Source of the DNA: Sarcomyxa edulis
Lineage: Eukaryota; Basidiomycota; Agaricomycetes; Agaricales; Mycenaceae
DNA: 64,000 nt
Assembly (NCBI GenBank): GCA_009761415.1
Contig: QUOL01000012.1
Coordinates: 1,111,936 to 1,175,935 of the forward strand
Reading direction: 5' to 3'
Part shown: positions 22,251 to 33,945 of the stretch, piece by piece
Numbering within the stretch: position 1 is the first letter of the stretch
Layout of the letters: each line of letters opens with the position of its first letter
Made by a program: the position numbers and the translations under genes
Notes under the pieces: model-generated
Database searches by the model: none
Told to the model about the DNA's origin: nothing
What the model saw: the letters and a program-made list of their open reading frames with translations, nothing else

Positions 22251-24487
22251 TTATAAATCACGTACGTGAGCCGTAGATGGAGAAGTTTCGTGGTTATGGG
22301 TGGAAGCAAGTGTGACCTGGAAAGGAGATAATTGGTAGAAGTTTGCATCTTGGACGGCCACCCTTTCACGTAGGGAATTACGGCTGTTGAGGCTGCCCAT
22401 ACGGCGAAGAGACGCATTTAAGCATAAGGAGTATGAAGTACTCTAAGGAACGTGACCCACGCGGCAAGCAGAGAATTCACGTAGCCTGAATACATCATCC
22501 TTAGTATAGAAGTATAAATTGGCATCAGACGAGCTCGGACATACATTTTCCGAGAATCCAGAAGAAGGAGAGCCATATGAAATTCAGAGGCATGGTGGCA
22601 AACTGGAAAGCCATTGTGAGCATATTGATGCATCGCAAGAATTGTAGTTGCTCACCGTTACTACCACTACAGTAGCAATAATGCTGTACTCAAAGATGAT
22701 TACACTCTTGTATCAACATGGATTCGACAAAAAACCTGCCTGGTCAAAAGCCCGCTGTTGAGGCTATAGATCATCAGAGTCGTAATAAGGGAATCTGTGC
22801 TACAGTCAAGATGAGGGAATTGATAAATTCGTGGCTACAGGTGATCAAATAGACGTACTGGTGGAAGCCTGTCCGATTTTTGGATAGACTCCAACAAAGA
22901 GATATCGCAATAAGTATATCGGCGGCGGCGGCACTTCCAAGACTGTCAAGAAGATTTGTGAAGGCTACGACTGCTTTGCCGGACCGAATTCACCCACCCA
23001 ATTGAGGTAACCCACTGTAAAACGATCAAAAGCTACGAGACTCGAGAGGTGAAAAAAACTCGACTCACAATCAACTTTGAGAATTGAGAAAGTTCAAGAA
23101 TAAAGCTAGGATACAATTAGCACTCTATCATGAGCGCTTAATAGTATATGGAATTTTAACCACCTTTCAACGGTGAACACTGTCAGGGGATATGAGAACA
23201 TGTACGTGACGTTTTACACAGTAGGGAATCACGGACATATTCCGAGACCTAAAGTTTGTTTTGTCGGGATGTTAGGCTCTTCCGGCCCCGAGGAAGTCTT
23301 TAATACGACGCACCGAAGTGAACAAATGCGAGAAAAACCTACGTAGGTGAGCTTGAGCATGTCGAAGTCTAAGAACATGGTCAAGGCTCACGATAACTCC
23401 GGTGATCAACCAGTTTCCAGACACTGCATCGCCGGCATTCTGAAAGTAAGTATAGAAAGGAAGAGCATAAAGGAATAGCGTACGAATCCACACACGGCGT
23501 GCAAAGAAGCTACAGATTATTGTAAGAAACATATCCGAGGAAAAGCCTGAAACCTACGATTCGACAATCAAGCCAATTAATCCCTATCGAGGTTTTTAGG
23601 GTGGTCTCATCAGACGGAACGAGCTGCCGAATACACGTACGTTGCAGTCTGTTTGTAGCTGAAGGACATAAGGCGCATCAGAAGGACGTCGGATTCTGTC
23701 ATACCCACGTACGTTCATGCTCCTATTAGTATAAATGAGTAGTAATCAGTTCCAAAGCTGCTCGTGTAAACTTACCAGAATGGCTTTTGCAGAGCGTTTG
23801 CGTTAGAGAAATTGGTGACCAAGTACCTGATGCGAGCATGCACCTCACGCATGTTACAGAGCAGAAATAATTGCGTCGACGTACCAGTACATGGTGATCG
23901 CGCAGAGAACTAGATGCGCAGTATCGAGAAACCTTCTCTCCTTCATCTATTATCGTGAAGCGCTTGATGAGAACAAGGACGCACCATAGCAGGAAAACCT
24001 GAGTGATTCGTAAGTTCCTATAACCTAGATGTCCTATGAACCTACTATACCATGCATTTGATCATCAGCTCGTCCTTGGGATAGCGTCTATTGTTCGTGG
24101 CACAGATTTTGCATCGGAATAACATCGGAGAATAACTTCCCTACCTGTAATATATATATCTAGAGGGATCGTGAGTGACGTTAAGAACAAGGATATAGCA
24201 CAAAACCAAAATTCACGTCTGGAGGATAGTGATCCCGCTGTTCAGAACATCATATGAGAATGGAATATCGAAGGAGAGAGATTCCACACATACTACAAAC
24301 TGAAACATACGTCAAAATCGGAGACTGCACAATGAATGATTGAAGAGGAAACTCACATGGCACCACTTTGATTATGGCAATTTCGACAAGAAGTCAGTGA
24401 AATTTTGGAGCCAGAGAGTATAGGCACTGACACGATAAGGCCGACAAAAGCTGCCCCGAACGTGTCGTCGATGTGCATCTGAGACAT
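22251..24487 (-). CDS. DUF6534-type membrane protein, possibly decaying
   Basis: I reconstructed this gene from scattered exons. The start at 24487 gives MSQMHIDDTFGAAFVGLIVS. Further left come RRYPKDELMIKCM, LDTAHLVLCAITMYW, then YLVTNFSNANALQKPFW. Next are FFARR, SGNWLITGVIVSL, and then LLDSLGSAAAADILIAISLC. The set ends with SDSLITTLMIYSLNSGLLT, MPLNFIWLSFFWIL, YVNSLLAA and a polar tail ending at 22251. This block order matches the agaricomycete DUF6534 family of multi-spanning membrane proteins of unknown function. Several joins between blocks need unusual splice positions, and one segment before RRYPKD looks diverged. The copy may therefore be a recent pseudogene. Exon borders are approximate. 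Confidence 0.5.
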
Positions 24488-25220
24488 GTCTCAACCATAG
24501 ATGCTCTACGTGGGCGGTGAGAGACACCAGAAGGAGTGGGGGCGTGTTTTAGTATTTGACTGAAAAGGCGCACTCCGAGCATGTGGTATAGTCAGTAAGT
24601 CCGGTCTTGAGAACTTCCTACAATCGGCCGCCTGAGTGCAGAAGAATCCGGAAGGTATTCGCAGAACATAAGCACCGACAGTTATGTCCATCCCAAAGGA
24701 CGACATACTGCACGCAGTGCCACGACCATGTTGAGTGATAAGCACGAAACTTTCAGCCTAAGAGAGGCTAACAAGAGGCAGAGACTGTCATTCTTGAAGA
24801 TGGTTTGACGCATTCATAGAACTTCACTCTAGAACACCTTTAGCAGGGTGTTCTACACCACCCTGCATAGATGTGAGCGTGGTTCTATTCGCAGTCAGCA
24901 GATGATGTCACACACCGTACCATTGGTGCCCGACTATGGCTGAATGGTTAATAGTGGATTTTGCCGAAACATGTTCCTCCTGGGAACAAGCACATTGAAC
25001 TTGGGAAATATAGAACGTACCCTATTGTCGGATGTATTTTCTCGGAGAGTAAGACTCTTCTTCAGTCCCGTTTGACCTACGAAGGCTAAATGCTTGAGTC
25101 GATCCTAGAACGGTAGATTTTGTCTGGAATTATGAGACCAAAAACAGCAGTGCGTTATGCTACAGAGTATGGAGGAGAAACGTGGCGGGAAGAAGTACAA
25201 AAGAAGAAAAATAAGAAAGA
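24488..25220. other. Intergenic region between cullin-1 and the DUF6534 gene
   Basis: Contains the upstream region of the DUF6534 gene and the 3' flank of cullin-1. No supported gene. A pair of overlapping inverted repeats at 24829-24866 is listed separately. Confidence 0.4.
24829..24866. repeat. Two overlapping, mutually exclusive inverted repeats
   Basis: Arms TAGAACACC (24830-24838) and GGTGTTCTA (24847-24855) are perfectly complementary over 9 bp. A second pair, GCAGGGTG (24843-24850) and CACCCTGC (24859-24866), is also perfect over 8 bp and shares the GGTG with the first. Only one of the two hairpins could form at a time. Confidence 0.7.
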
Positions 25221-27977
25221 TCACGCAACGTAGGCAAACGAATCCCGTGTGCCATCAACCCGCTCGATATATTCTTTCTCTAGCAACGTGTCGATGGCCT
25301 GCGTAGACAGGAATTAGCGAAAAACATAGAATAACGTGAAGTATGCCGACCTTCTTGATATCAGGAATCTTGGGTGAAAACCGTTGGGAAATTTGCGAGA
25401 TAACCTCTTGGATCAGCTGCTGATTCTTCATGGTCTTTCGTGCCTTCATGATTCTAAATGAGGATGACATCGTGAATAGACATCCAGGGAGTTATACTTG
25501 TATTGCGCTACATACCGGACGATAGTGGCTTGGATAACATATTTACGATCTTCGTCAACAGTCTTTAGGACATCGGTGGATTCGGCCTTGACCTCTGCCT
25601 TTATAGGCATGTTCAGGTTGACGCGAATCTTCTTCGATTTAAAGTCTATGAGAGGTTTAGTACAAGGTATCAGGCTTGAAAGAGATAAAAATGCATACTA
25701 GGGTTCAAGTCATATTGATCGGTCTCCTCGTTGATAAGGATCTTCGCTTTCACTAGCAATGATAAGACCTGGGTCAGGATGTCTTTGCTGATCGCAGTCG
25801 CAGCAAATAATTCGTCCAAAGAGAGCGTATCGTTGTTGTTGAATTGAAGTAGAACCGCCATCTGATATGAACTGGTCACCAGAATGTACTTTTGATTGAG
25901 GTAGTTCGTGCGAAGCTCGTTCTTGGAATAATTCCAAAGCCATGTCAATTTTCGACCGGAATGCTTCGTCTGGTAGTACTGCTGGAAGCGGTTGTACGTT
26001 GGTAATATCTCGGCAGGAATGACAAACTCGTTGTTCGGGGCGTTTAGTGGCCAGAAGTTCGTTCCAAGAACCATGATACTGAACGCGATGTCCATATCGT
26101 CGTGGTTCTGTTGCATACGTTCTTTAAACTGATCGGTCAGATCCTTGCTAAGACTCATATCTAAATGACACGGTAAGAACAGCACTCTAAGATTACAGAG
26201 AGGTAAAGAAACGAACCTGTGAACATGCGCTGGAGTTTGTTCGTGTACTCGAAACCACAAGCCTCCTTGAGCTTGGAGATCATACTCGCCTCACTCTCAT
26301 CAGAAGCAGACACTCCATGGATAAGACGTTTCGATAATTTGGTAGTGTAAAAGGTTTGGAAAACGTCTTTGTCCTCGATGTACTTGAACAAGATCATCTG
26401 TAAAAAATGTTGAGGCATCGAAAACATCTTGAATATCAAAGGAAGACTTACAACACGGTTCAGTGCACCCTCAAGATCGCTCTCTTCGGCCACCTTGTTC
26501 GTCTTGCGCAGAAGCAAGTCAGCATGTTTGGCCAGCAGCTCTGGAGATTTTGTGCTGGACGTCCCCGTAGCCGCGTTGCGGTTGACAAATTCTCGGCAAG
26601 CCTTATCAAGACTAGCGACGAAGCCAGCTTCTCCTCTGAAGCTCCTGTTGACAGTTTCCGAGTTCTTCTGATGCACTTCCAACAACGCGTCGACATAAGC
26701 CTTGGGGTCCAGCGCATCGACATTTTCTCCACCCTCTCCGACAAGCTTAGAAACTGCCGAGAGGCCAGCTTTCTTGACATGCTCCTCGAACTTCTTCCGC
26801 AGAGGTTCCAGGCCCTCAGGAATGCGAGACAAAAGAGCATACATGCGCTGCAAATCCTCGTCCTTGTCAAAGTCAAGAAGAGTCTGGAAGCTTTCCCACA
26901 TGAGCTCAGAGTGCTCTCGGATGAGTACGTGCTCGCATTTGCTGATAAGTGCTTTGCGTGTGCCCGTGTTCAGATACCTCTCGACACGGTCCTCCTCCTC
27001 TCTCAGACGTTCCTCCGCTTTCTTGAGGTAATCCGAAACACTGCTTTCAGCAAGGAACGATTCCGACTCCTGTTTATAGTATTTCTCTGTCGCTTCAATG
27101 AAGGGCATCTCGAAATGCTCGCGGTAGACATCGAGGCATGCTTTGTTGGGATCGCTCTCATCTAGACCGAGGGAAACGAAAGAATCGACGACTTTCTTGA
27201 CCAGACCCTGATCGATTGTTTCGCCGTTTCGTTGTTGCTCGATAAGGCGTAAGATAGCGCCTGCGAGTTTCGCTTGTTTCTGCTGCACATGGATGAACAA
27301 ATTGGTCTTCCATTGCACAAGGGCCAGCTGAAGCGAACATGTGCTCAGAAATAGTAAGAAAGAAGAAGAAAGGAGAAGTATATACCGTGTAAACAGGATA
27401 AACACCCTTTCTTCCCTCATCTCGTTCTCTCTTCACCCAATGCCGATTCAGATAAGTGAAGAGACGATTGATGTAGTTCGCGCCAGTAGTGTAACGGTCC
27501 CATTCAGCGGCATAGTATCGTAGCAAGGCCTCGTCTTGGAGCGAATCAGATTGCTGAAAGAAAAACGATCAATATAAGTGCCGCGACACGGCGAGGACGT
27601 GAATGCAGATACCGACATCTCGAAGATCTCTGAGATGCTTTACAAAGTACCGTATGAGATTGTTGTACAAATCCGAGCCCATCAAGTTTGCGCCAGCTAC
27701 GAAAACATCAATGTACTTAGAACGGCCTTGGAGAGGTGTCAAGGAGCCACTCACTTCGATTACCCATCCCCACTTGTTCTGCCGTAGATCCATGCATTTT
27801 CGAGGACGTACAATAGTTATATGCCACGGTATACAAGCTCATATACTTGGAATAAGAGACGCCCGTTTGAAGCTTGGTCATGATGTGCTCAACGCCCTCC
27901 TCCAAGAAAGCCCAGGTTGTAGCCAGATCTGCTGTAGATGCAGGCATTGGAAAGGGGGCATTTACAGCTGAAGACAT
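25221..27977 (-). CDS. CUL1: Cullin-1, SCF ubiquitin ligase scaffold
   Basis: The start at 27977 opens MSSAVNAPFPMPASTADLAT, followed by LEEGVEHIMTKLQTGVSYSK and YMSLYTVAYNYCTSSKMHG, the cullin-1 N-terminus that contacts Skp1. The long cullin-repeat exon runs at about 26450-27330. The cullin-homology region follows with YIEDKDVFQTFYTTKLSKRL, then MISKLKEACGFEYTNKLQRM, and TFWPL-like NFWPLNAP. The C-terminal winged helix contains VIQATIVRIMKARKTMKNQQ, with the neddylation lysine in IMKARK. The protein ends with IERVDGTRDSFAYVA. At least seven introns are present. It acts with Rbx1, Skp1 and F-box proteins; a SKP1 paralogue lies 23 kb away. Confidence 0.95.
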
Positions 27978-28233
27978 GATGGTGGTTAGATGCGAAGGTG
28001 AGGCTGTCCTTGCCTCGCGGTTGTGGTTGTAGTCAAGAGATGGAATATTTATTTATTTCGGACGCGCCTGCTTGACTCTGGCTCGGTGGCGTGTGCCGTC
28101 GTGTGCCGCCGACGTCCATCGACTCAAAAATACAAGAAGAATTCTAACAACCCAAGAGATAGATTTGTAAGTATCTAGAGCCTAGATACTTCGATTTTGA
28201 TGCAGAAATCGATTTGGACAACTCGTGCGCATC

Positions 28234-29253
28234 CTAAACCTTCACTGCAGTGTGTATACAAGCAATACCACCCCAAAGATCGACCCATGCACCTCCGTCG
28301 ACATCCCGGCCAGTACTGAACCCAGCATCTCTAATCATTTGTGCAAACTCGGGCTGAGGAGGGAATTTACGAATAGACTCGACCAAGTATTGGTAAGATT
28401 CGCGATCTCCCGCCAAAATGGTGCCAAGTAGCGGAATCATTGAGAAGGAATACTGGTCGTACAGTCTAGAGGAACAAACATTAGTCGCAATAGCAGGAGT
28501 CTGTGGAGGGATCCAACTTACGTGCTCAAGACAGGATTGTTGACTTTGCTGAACTCTAGACATGAAAATGTTCCACCTGGCTTGAGGACGCGGTATGCCT
28601 CCCGTAAGACGGCCGGTATTGAGGTACAATTTCGAATACCGAACGCAATGGTATAGAGGTCGTAAGTGTTGTCAGCGAACTGGGATAACTCTTGAGCATT
28701 TGATTCGTGGAATGATATTTGAGGTGCTGAATGGATCCTTTCGGTGAATAACGCTGTACGTCGAGAAACAGCGGCGAGACTCACTGTTATGATACATGGT
28801 CTTTTTGAATCGTCTATGACCCTCCTTGAGCATCTGGGCGTTGATATCCACGACCTCCACGCTGGTTTCTCTGTCTGCGTATTGCTCTCTCGCGTAGTCC
28901 AGGATTCGGAGAGCAATGTCTCCAGTTCCACCAGCAACATCCATGCACCTCAACGGACCCTTCTTTCCAGGCTTCAAGGAAGAGACAAACGTATCTTTCC
29001 AGAGTCTATGGACACCAAAAGAGGTAGCGTCGTTCATCAGGTCATACGACGACGCGACAGAATCGAAGACATTCTTGACGAGGGTTTCCTTTGCCTCTTC
29101 CGGTACGGTCTTGAAGCCAAAAGAAGTGGTCTTGGGAGGGTCGGGATTAGGAGGGGGCGGGGATACATTCTGAGTGTTGAGGCATCGAATTAGAGGGACT
29201 GTGAGCCGCGACCTGGGCAAAGATAATCGCAGACAACGAGAGGCGGATTGCAT
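28234..29253 (-). CDS. COQ5: Ubiquinone biosynthesis C-methyltransferase
   Basis: Coq5 adds the C-2 methyl group to the ubiquinone ring in the mitochondrial matrix. The N-terminus ([17 protein letters not shown]) is a good mitochondrial presequence. The SAM-dependent methyltransferase fold follows: [19 protein letters not shown], then HRLWKD, the glycine-rich motif [16 protein letters not shown], and [14 protein letters not shown]. Next come [27 protein letters not shown] and [14 protein letters not shown]. An intron lies near 28745-28785 and another near 28465-28520. An alternative start at 29304 would add 17 residues. It is divergent from FCF2, with about 90 bp between the start codons. Confidence 0.94.
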
Positions 29254-29341
29254 TTTGGTGGAACCACCACAAGATGCGATCGTGAACGCAGACACAAATT
29301 TCAAATTTGGCAGCTTTTGACCATCTCAAAATTTCTTCGAC

Positions 29342-30431
29342 ATGGCTGCAACCCAACAGGAATCGGCGAAATGGAAGGGGAAAGGAAAGGCAGTAGGTAT
29401 GTCGCAGTGCTACCTTTGAGAATCGACCTCTGACAAAAAAAAACGGGAAAAAAAGATTTACATTCAGACGACTCGGATTCCGACAGCGACTTGGACTCGT
29501 CAGACTCGGACAGTGATTTGATTACCCCAGAGTATCTAGAGTCTCTTCTTGACAAGGCAAGACAAAATGCAGTTGCTGAGGCCGCAAGTGCAAAGCAGAT
29601 AGAGACGCAGCCCGAGGATAACGATGTTATAACCTTGGACGGAGAACCAGACAAACCGTACGTTCTGTTGCCCAAGGAACATTTTTCGTATACTTATCAT
29701 TAAATACCACAGCCCAATACCACAACTAGATCCAGGAATACTCCCTCCAGCCTACTTCACTCTCGGAGAGTCTCGACACGAACGCCCCTCGTCTATAAGA
29801 GATCCTGACATCGAATTGGCCCAAAAGTCGTCGTCGTCTTATGTTGCCCCAGCTCCTCCAATACCTCCTCCAGAAATCACCAGCTCTGGAAAACCCATGA
29901 CAAAACGACAAAAGAAAGAAGTTAGTCCGAACATGAATACTCATACTGCTAAATGCTCAAAAATTTCGAACAGCTCAAGAAAGTGACGGCAGGGAAAGAC
30001 TGGTTTGACATGCCTGCACCTGCAGAAGCTGACCTTCCTCGCCTATACCGCGAGGTAGAAGCTCTCCGTCTGAGGAATCAGCTCGACCCAAAACGATTCT
30101 ACAGGAAAGATGAAGGGGAAGGCAAAGGAATAAAAGGCCTGCCCAAGTATTTTGCGGTACGAGTCTCATCCTGTTCGTTTCGAAGCATACAAGCTCATCA
30201 ATCTTTGGATAGATTGGCACCGTTATTGCTTCGACTACACCATTCGGTACTGCAAGCGCCGATAATCTCACTCGGGCTAACCGCAAGAGGACTTTGGTTG
30301 ACGAGCTGGTCGATGACGCCGAGGCAAAGAGGTATGCAAAGAAGAAGTTCGAGAGCTTACAAGGAGTGAGAGGTGCGAGAGGGAGGAACACGCTCGCTGC
30401 AAAGCAAGCAATGCGGAGAGGGAAGTGGTGA
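29342..30431 (+). CDS. FCF2: Pre-rRNA processing protein Fcf2
   Basis: Fcf2 acts in the nucleolus in early cleavages of the 35S pre-rRNA leading to 18S. Exon 1 (MAATQQESAKWKGKGKAVG) is followed by an acidic D/S stretch. Next come TPEYLESLLDKARQNAV and a proline-rich linker. The Fcf2 domain starts at about 29985 with KDWFDMPAP, DLPRLYREVEALRLRNQLDP and KRFYRKDEGEGKGIKGLPKYF. The final exon gives IGTVIASTTPF, a basic helix and NTLAAKQAMRRGKW, stop at 30431. The WFDMPA and PKRFYRKD segments are the family signature. It converges on SAS10, with 131 bp between the stop codons. Confidence 0.92.
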
Positions 30432-30562
30432 TTTGTATCAGGGTACTCTTGTGATATGCTCTATATTCTGATCCTAACGGCAACCTGGCATTTTAGTGAC
30501 ATAAAGCGAGATGCATTCCAGGGATAAATAGACATCCGCAAATGAGCAAGTAACAAGTAACT

Positions 30563-32808
30563 CTAAGACAAGCGGACACCCTTGACGACTTTGGAGATAC
30601 CGGATTTCTCGCCATCGTATTTCCCAGTGGTCTCGAGACCGCCCTTGTAGACGGCTTTCTGCGAAGAGATCTTCTTCTTTGCCTTTTCGAATTTTTCGCG
30701 TTTCTTGACACGGGGATTGCGAACGCTTTTTGGCCGCCGAGGCGTAAGACCCTTGTTGGCCAATATTGCTCGGGTGAGGGAACGTGGACCAGCTGTACCC
30801 TGGGCATCAAGCTCGGGACTAGGATGTTATTGAATGAGCAAGATTCATGTTGTCGGAAAAAGATCACGACATACCGTCCAGCAGCTTGTACCGCATCATA
30901 TGTGGCCTTTTTCTGTTCCTTCTTTTCTTTCGTCTTGCGTTTGACAAGTTCATAATATCCGTCTGCACCCTCTTCTCCCTCATCACCACTATCCTCCTCT
31001 CTTCTCCGTTTCTTCTCAGCTCCAGTAGGTTCAGTGGGTTCGGTGTCGTCCAAATCAGCTCCGCCTTGCCCTTGTACTTTCGCCTTCGCCTCCTTCGCCA
31101 ATCTCGCATCCCTCTGCTTCTGTCTTTCTCTGTACGGTATATCATCGTCTCCACCAGCTGCATTAGTCCTTGCTCCTTGCCGCCGAGCACTCGCGCTTTC
31201 GATTTTCGACGTATGGAAGCGTAGAGATTTCTTCCGAGCGCTCTTGTCTGCTGCATCTGCGTGTTGTAGAGACGTAGCTTCGCCATACGCATCTCCCATC
31301 CCAGAGTCTGCGTGCGTATTTGACGAAGATCCCTTAGATGACGTGAATACCGGTTCGACAAGGTCAAAGACAGGAACGGAGGGTTTGGATGTTTTGCGTT
31401 TCTTTTTAGGAGGTTGATCGTCAAGTTTCTTGGACGCGTTAGTCTTCATCGGAGCTTTCGCATCGTGGAGGAGATGATCCAGTTCGTCGGAGTCAAGGTC
31501 ATCGTCCCGATCAAGACTCCACAGTTGTTCCGCATCCGCCATAATTTCATCCTCGTTCATGCTACCGTCTTCTTCGTGTTCAAAGGCAACGTCTTCGTCT
31601 TCTTCCTCGCTGTCTTCTTCATCTTCCTCCTCATCCTCTTCATCCGACGATGGAGCGAAGTCTAGTTCCTCGAGTGTATTGAGGGATTGTTTAAGTGTGA
31701 GGAGTCGAGCTAGTATAGGATGAGATTTGAGAAGTTCGGGCCGCTGAGCATACTTTTCACTTGCGCGAAGATACAAGTAAAAGGCCAAAGTACTGGAATA
31801 AGTCAAAAGCGCCTCTACACAGAAGAGTAAGTCAGATGCGAACAGACGTGAAGGTATGAAGCACTTGCGATAATGAAGGTGTATCATTCCCAGACTCAGA
31901 GCATCAGGATCTTCGGACTCTAGCCTGTACAAAGGTCAGCATAGAACACGGTCAAGGAGTTTAGGTGCCTCTTACTTGGCTATTTTTTCTCTGGATTTCA
32001 TCAGACTCTGTGCAGTGTCGTCCCAATCCCGAGCTAATGCAAGAACCTCTGGGCTCGTCTTTTCGAGGTGTCGAATCAGCAACTTCTTGTCCTGGGGCAA
32101 CGGTGCTATCACTGGAGGTGAAGGCTCGGCCAAGTCGCTAGAGTCGAGTGTCAGATAGCAATACAGATACATATTGAAGCAACTCACTCAATGACGTCGA
32201 TTCCCGTCACTTCTAGAGGATCGTCAAGCCCAAAGTCATCCTCTGTCATGGCTTCTCTCGCCTTTCCTTGAAGCCGCTTCGCCTCCTGCTCTTCTAGTTC
32301 GTTGGCTTCCTCATCGTCAGATTCTAATTGGGCAGCATTGGAAGAGTAGTACGCTGCTTTGTTGCGGCCCCAGGTTTCTTCTTCTGATTCAGACTCCTCA
32401 GAGGAAGACGACGAAATAGCACCGTTCTTTTTTGACTTGACTTTCAAAGGTTTGCTTTTCTTGGCCGGCTGAACTGCATGTTCGTCGAGGTCCATGGTGT
32501 ATTCCTGGTCTTCGTCTTCGTCTTCGTCCGACGACAAACCTTGCAGACCAAAAACCTCATCTTCCTCTCCGTCGTCGTCTCCACCGAAGTCATCCCTATC
32601 CAGAAGAATCTTATCCCGAGATGCATGAACTGCAGTTGAAATAATATTAGCAATAGTAGAAGTAGTAAGACTAAAACATACATTGGTCTTCCTCGTCCAG
32701 AGGGATGTCAGAGCTTTTGTCCCATTTTTTGATCTTGCTATCAGCGCGATTGACTGGACGCGATTTGCTTTTTGCTGGCCCTGCCTTGGACGAGCGACGA
32801 CGAACCAT
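30563..32808 (-). CDS. SAS10: Sas10/Utp3, U3 snoRNP component
   Basis: Sas10/Utp3 belongs to the small-subunit processome. The start at 32808 gives MVRRRSSKAGPAKSKSRPVN. Long acidic runs follow (DEDEDEDQEY and others), then ESEEETWGRNKAAYYSS. The Sas10/Utp3/C1D domain has DKKLLIRHLEKTSPEVLALA, then a helix with REKIAK. Another acidic block follows (SDEEDEEEDEEDSEEEDED). The conserved C-terminal Sas10 domain reads SLTRAILANKGLTPRRPK, then NPRVKKREKFEKAKKKI and KYDGEKSGISKVVKGVRLS. Introns lie near 32640-32685, 32150-32185, 31925-31975, 31815-31870 and 30815-30880. The family call is firm; the acidic middle is typical. Confidence 0.94.
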
Positions 32809-32867
32809 GAAAGAATATAAGTCGAAGAATTCAATGATTTGAGGATTTTGATCGACTAATGTCACTT

Positions 32868-32879
32868 GTCACATGTGAC
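32868..32879. promoter_or_regulatory. 12-bp palindrome GTCACATGTGAC upstream of SAS10
   Basis: This perfect palindrome sits 60-71 bp upstream of the SAS10 start codon. The half GTCACATG resembles the E-box bound by Cbf1-type bHLH factors. An identical 12-mer lies at 37275-37286. Confidence 0.5.
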
Positions 32880-33148
32880 CGGCTTCGAAGTGGAGGTTTC
32901 AGGAGCGACACCGAACTTGGAGCCTCGGAGGGGCCCAAGAGGGAAAGCATCCACCGCCTTTCTGATCCGTACATGGTGAAGGTATGTCGTATATCCACTT
33001 GTGCTGCGAGATTTGGATTTTTTTGACGGTTGGAAGCTATATAACAGTGATTTGATTGCTGTAGGCGCTGTTTTGCTCGAATCGCTCCCAAAATATTAAA
33101 TAATTGTCCAAAGTACGCACCACTTGTATCCACCTAGAAGGATACATG

Positions 33149-33153
33149 AAAAA
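33149..33153 (-). terminator. RNA polymerase III terminator after tRNA-Arg
   Basis: A run of five T on the minus strand begins four bases after the mature 3' end of the tRNA, as expected for Pol III termination. Confidence 0.7.
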
Positions 33154-33156
33154 CAA

Positions 33157-33276
33157 TGACCGAGGTAGGTCTCGAACCTACAATCTCCTGATGATTTAGA
33201 TGGTTCGCAACCGGGTTTGAACCCAGAAGTCGGATTCCAATCGTAGTCAGACGCGATGCCATTTCGCCACACGGCC
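33157..33276 (-). tRNA. tRNA-Arg(ACG) with a 48-nt intron
   Basis: On the minus strand, GGCCGTG (acceptor 5') begins at 33276. The D stem GCG/CGC follows, then anticodon stem TCTGA and loop CTACGA with anticodon ACG. The 3' exon starts with the last loop base A, then TCAGG pairs with TCTGA (one G-U). The T arm is GTAGG-TTCGAGA-CCTAC, and CTCGGTC plus A closes the acceptor. The intron (33193-33240) begins just after position 37, the canonical tRNA intron site. The acceptor stem has one G-U pair and one U-U mismatch at pair 6-67. The anticodon identity depends on this fold. The intron itself contains a hairpin that looks like a T arm. Confidence 0.85.
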
Positions 33277-33945
33277 ATGTTTAGAGATGCATCCTGTATC
33301 CTTATAGCACGTCCGTAAACCACACCTATATTGGAAATTGGAATAGCCCGGCTTCGCAGAATATATCTTGACGGACGGCGCTCTTTCAAGTCCTGTGCCT
33401 CTACTGATAGTAGAATCAATTAGGTGCATGACTAGCAGGCTCGTATGCTTTTTATATAGTCAGTGATAGTACCTTCACATAGTAGCATCGCAGTGGCATG
33501 CACCTCAGTGAAATACGAACAATACACAGGCGCCGTTTATTGAATTTTAGTGCTGTACGGAAGACGTACCGAGAGATTTGCTCCCGAAGTATCAAAAGAA
33601 GTACATGTTTCTTGTCAAAAGGAATTGAGCAGAGTCCGTAGCGAGACGTTTCTCGCTTTGAGATTTGGATGGCAGAGATATCTCCCTATAGACTGGACTG
33701 ATAACGTATGCAGTTGGGTTTAGTTGGCTGGCACGTAGCAAGTTGCTGGTTATAACTATGTTTCTATCCCTCAAAGCGTCTGCGCTGACTGGGTCGAGCC
33801 ACGAGTAGAATAAAGTATCTCCAACAAGGTCCTATGCTGATCCTATATATCCTCCATGTAATCCCAGAGTCGTTGGCCGGAACATAAATACAGACAGAAT
33901 ATGCAATAGTCCAGTCCAGAAACAGTCGTCGACGACGGTGTGCGG
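33277..33945. other. Intergenic region 5' of tRNA-Arg
   Basis: Nothing recognised apart from the tRNA upstream flank and the 3' end of the Zn2Cys6 gene. Confidence 0.4.

Noticed and set aside
26407..27165. 252-codon plus-strand frame
   Set aside because: Antisense shadow of the long cullin-1 exon, with no independent family similarity.
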